From the NCBI GenBank assembly GCA_934725835.1, contig CAKVCR010000146.1, forward strand, positions 1 to 7,153: 7,153 nt of DNA. Direction: 5' to 3'. The notes under the pieces were generated by a model, which was not told the origin of the DNA, ran no database searches, and worked only from the letters and a program-made list of their open reading frames with translations. Made by a program: the position numbers and the translations under genes. Positions 7,012 to 7,153 of this stretch are shown here, in pieces. The number at the start of each line of letters is the position of its first letter. Within the stretch, counting starts at the first letter, position 1. Origin of the DNA: an uncultured Odoribacter sp. (GTDB lineage: Bacteria; Bacteroidota; Bacteroidia; Bacteroidales; Marinifilaceae).

Positions 7012-7019
7012 TATATTTG
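7012..7019 (+). promoter_or_regulatory. Candidate -7 element for the gene at 7069
   Basis: TATATTTG on the plus strand is an exact match to the Bacteroides -7 consensus TAnnTTTG. Transcription would start near 7025, giving a leader of about 44 nt before the ATG at 7069. The -33 element is weak: only TTA is found at about the right distance (6991-6993). A 13-T run lies about 30 nt upstream and could act as an A/T-rich upstream element. The leader holds a short GTGTG/CACAC inverted repeat (7022-7026, 7038-7042). Confidence 0.55.
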
Positions 7020-7068
7020 TGGTGTGAGATGAAAATACACACGAATTAACTCTTTAATCTGAACAATT

Positions 7069-7153
7069 ATGAACACAAGACGAAGAAGACCGCTTATCTT
7101 GCCGTTTGTCGGCAGATGGGCATGGGTGGGATTCAGTGTGCTGTTCTTTACGT
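7069..7153 (+). CDS. 5' end of an unidentified, probably membrane-associated protein
   Basis: An ATG follows an A/T-rich leader and a promoter match, and the frame stays open to the window edge (28 complete codons). The N-terminus is MNTRRRRPLILPFVGRWAWV, continuing with a hydrophobic stretch GFSVLFFT. The pattern is a positively charged start followed by a Trp- and Phe-rich hydrophobic segment. This suits an inner-membrane anchor with its N-terminus in the cytoplasm, or possibly a signal sequence. I do not recognise the family from so few residues. The gene is separated from the lipoprotein gene by a terminator and a long spacer, so it is probably transcribed on its own. Confidence 0.6.
   Translation, partial: MNTRRRRPLILPFVGRWAWVGFSVLFFT

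Larger units (their letters stand above)
6712..7068. other. AT-rich intergenic spacer without a gene
   Basis: No credible coding sequence or RNA gene is visible in these 357 bases. The spacer contains an alternating TA-rich section (about 6784-6836), including an inverted pair ATACAA (6784-6789) and TTGTAT (6802-6807) separated by 12 nt. It also holds an 11-bp tandem repeat (6845-6877), a G/T-rich section (about 6880-6940), an eight-A run (6949-6956), a 13-T run (6969-6981) and a promoter -7 match (7012-7019). It most likely serves as the upstream regulatory region and leader of the gene starting at 7069. Confidence 0.6.

Noticed and set aside
1..7153. CRISPR array, tRNA, rRNA, insertion sequence or prophage element
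   Set aside because: No regularly spaced repeats, cloverleaf, rRNA motif, transposase or terminal inverted repeats were seen; the only tandem repeat is the short block at 6845-6877.

Overview
The window is almost entirely one well-formed operon for the sodium-pumping NADH:quinone oxidoreductase (Na+-NQR), read on the minus strand in the order nqrA-nqrB-nqrC-nqrD-nqrE-nqrF (6039 down to 83). All six subunits are full length, with no frameshifts and with short gaps of 1 to 79 nt. The cofactor-binding residues I looked for are present: four Cys for the NqrF 2Fe-2S cluster, the RAYS and CGPP motifs for FAD and NADH, one conserved Cys pair split across NqrD and NqrE, and flavinylation-type Thr motifs in NqrB and NqrC.

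The organism looks like a Bacteroidales member, most likely Bacteroides. The reasons are the protein character, the A/T-rich leaders without clear Shine-Dalgarno sequences, and two exact matches to the Bacteroides -7 promoter element TAnnTTTG at sensible places. The species cannot be fixed from this alone.

Layout from left to right: 1-82 is the non-coding tail downstream of nqrF, with only weak hairpins. 83-6039 is the nqr operon. 6040-6214 is a divergent intergenic region carrying the likely nqr promoter. 6215-6649 (+) is a small META/HslJ-like predicted lipoprotein, followed by a strong intrinsic terminator (6673-6711). 6712-7068 is an AT-rich spacer with an 11-bp tandem repeat, homopolymer tracts and a second promoter match. 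At 7069 (+) an arginine-rich, membrane-type ORF begins and runs off the window.

Together the nqr genes encode one inner-membrane complex. NADH is oxidised at NqrF; electrons pass through FAD, 2Fe-2S centres, covalent FMN on NqrC and NqrB and riboflavin to a quinone (probably menaquinone here), and Na+ is exported. The maturation genes apbE (FMN transferase) and nqrM are not in the window. I found no previously undescribed system. The points most worth a second look are a Thr-rich C-terminal tail on NqrE, an unusually open nqrA-nqrB gap with two nested mini-ORFs, and the repeat-bearing spacer near the right end.
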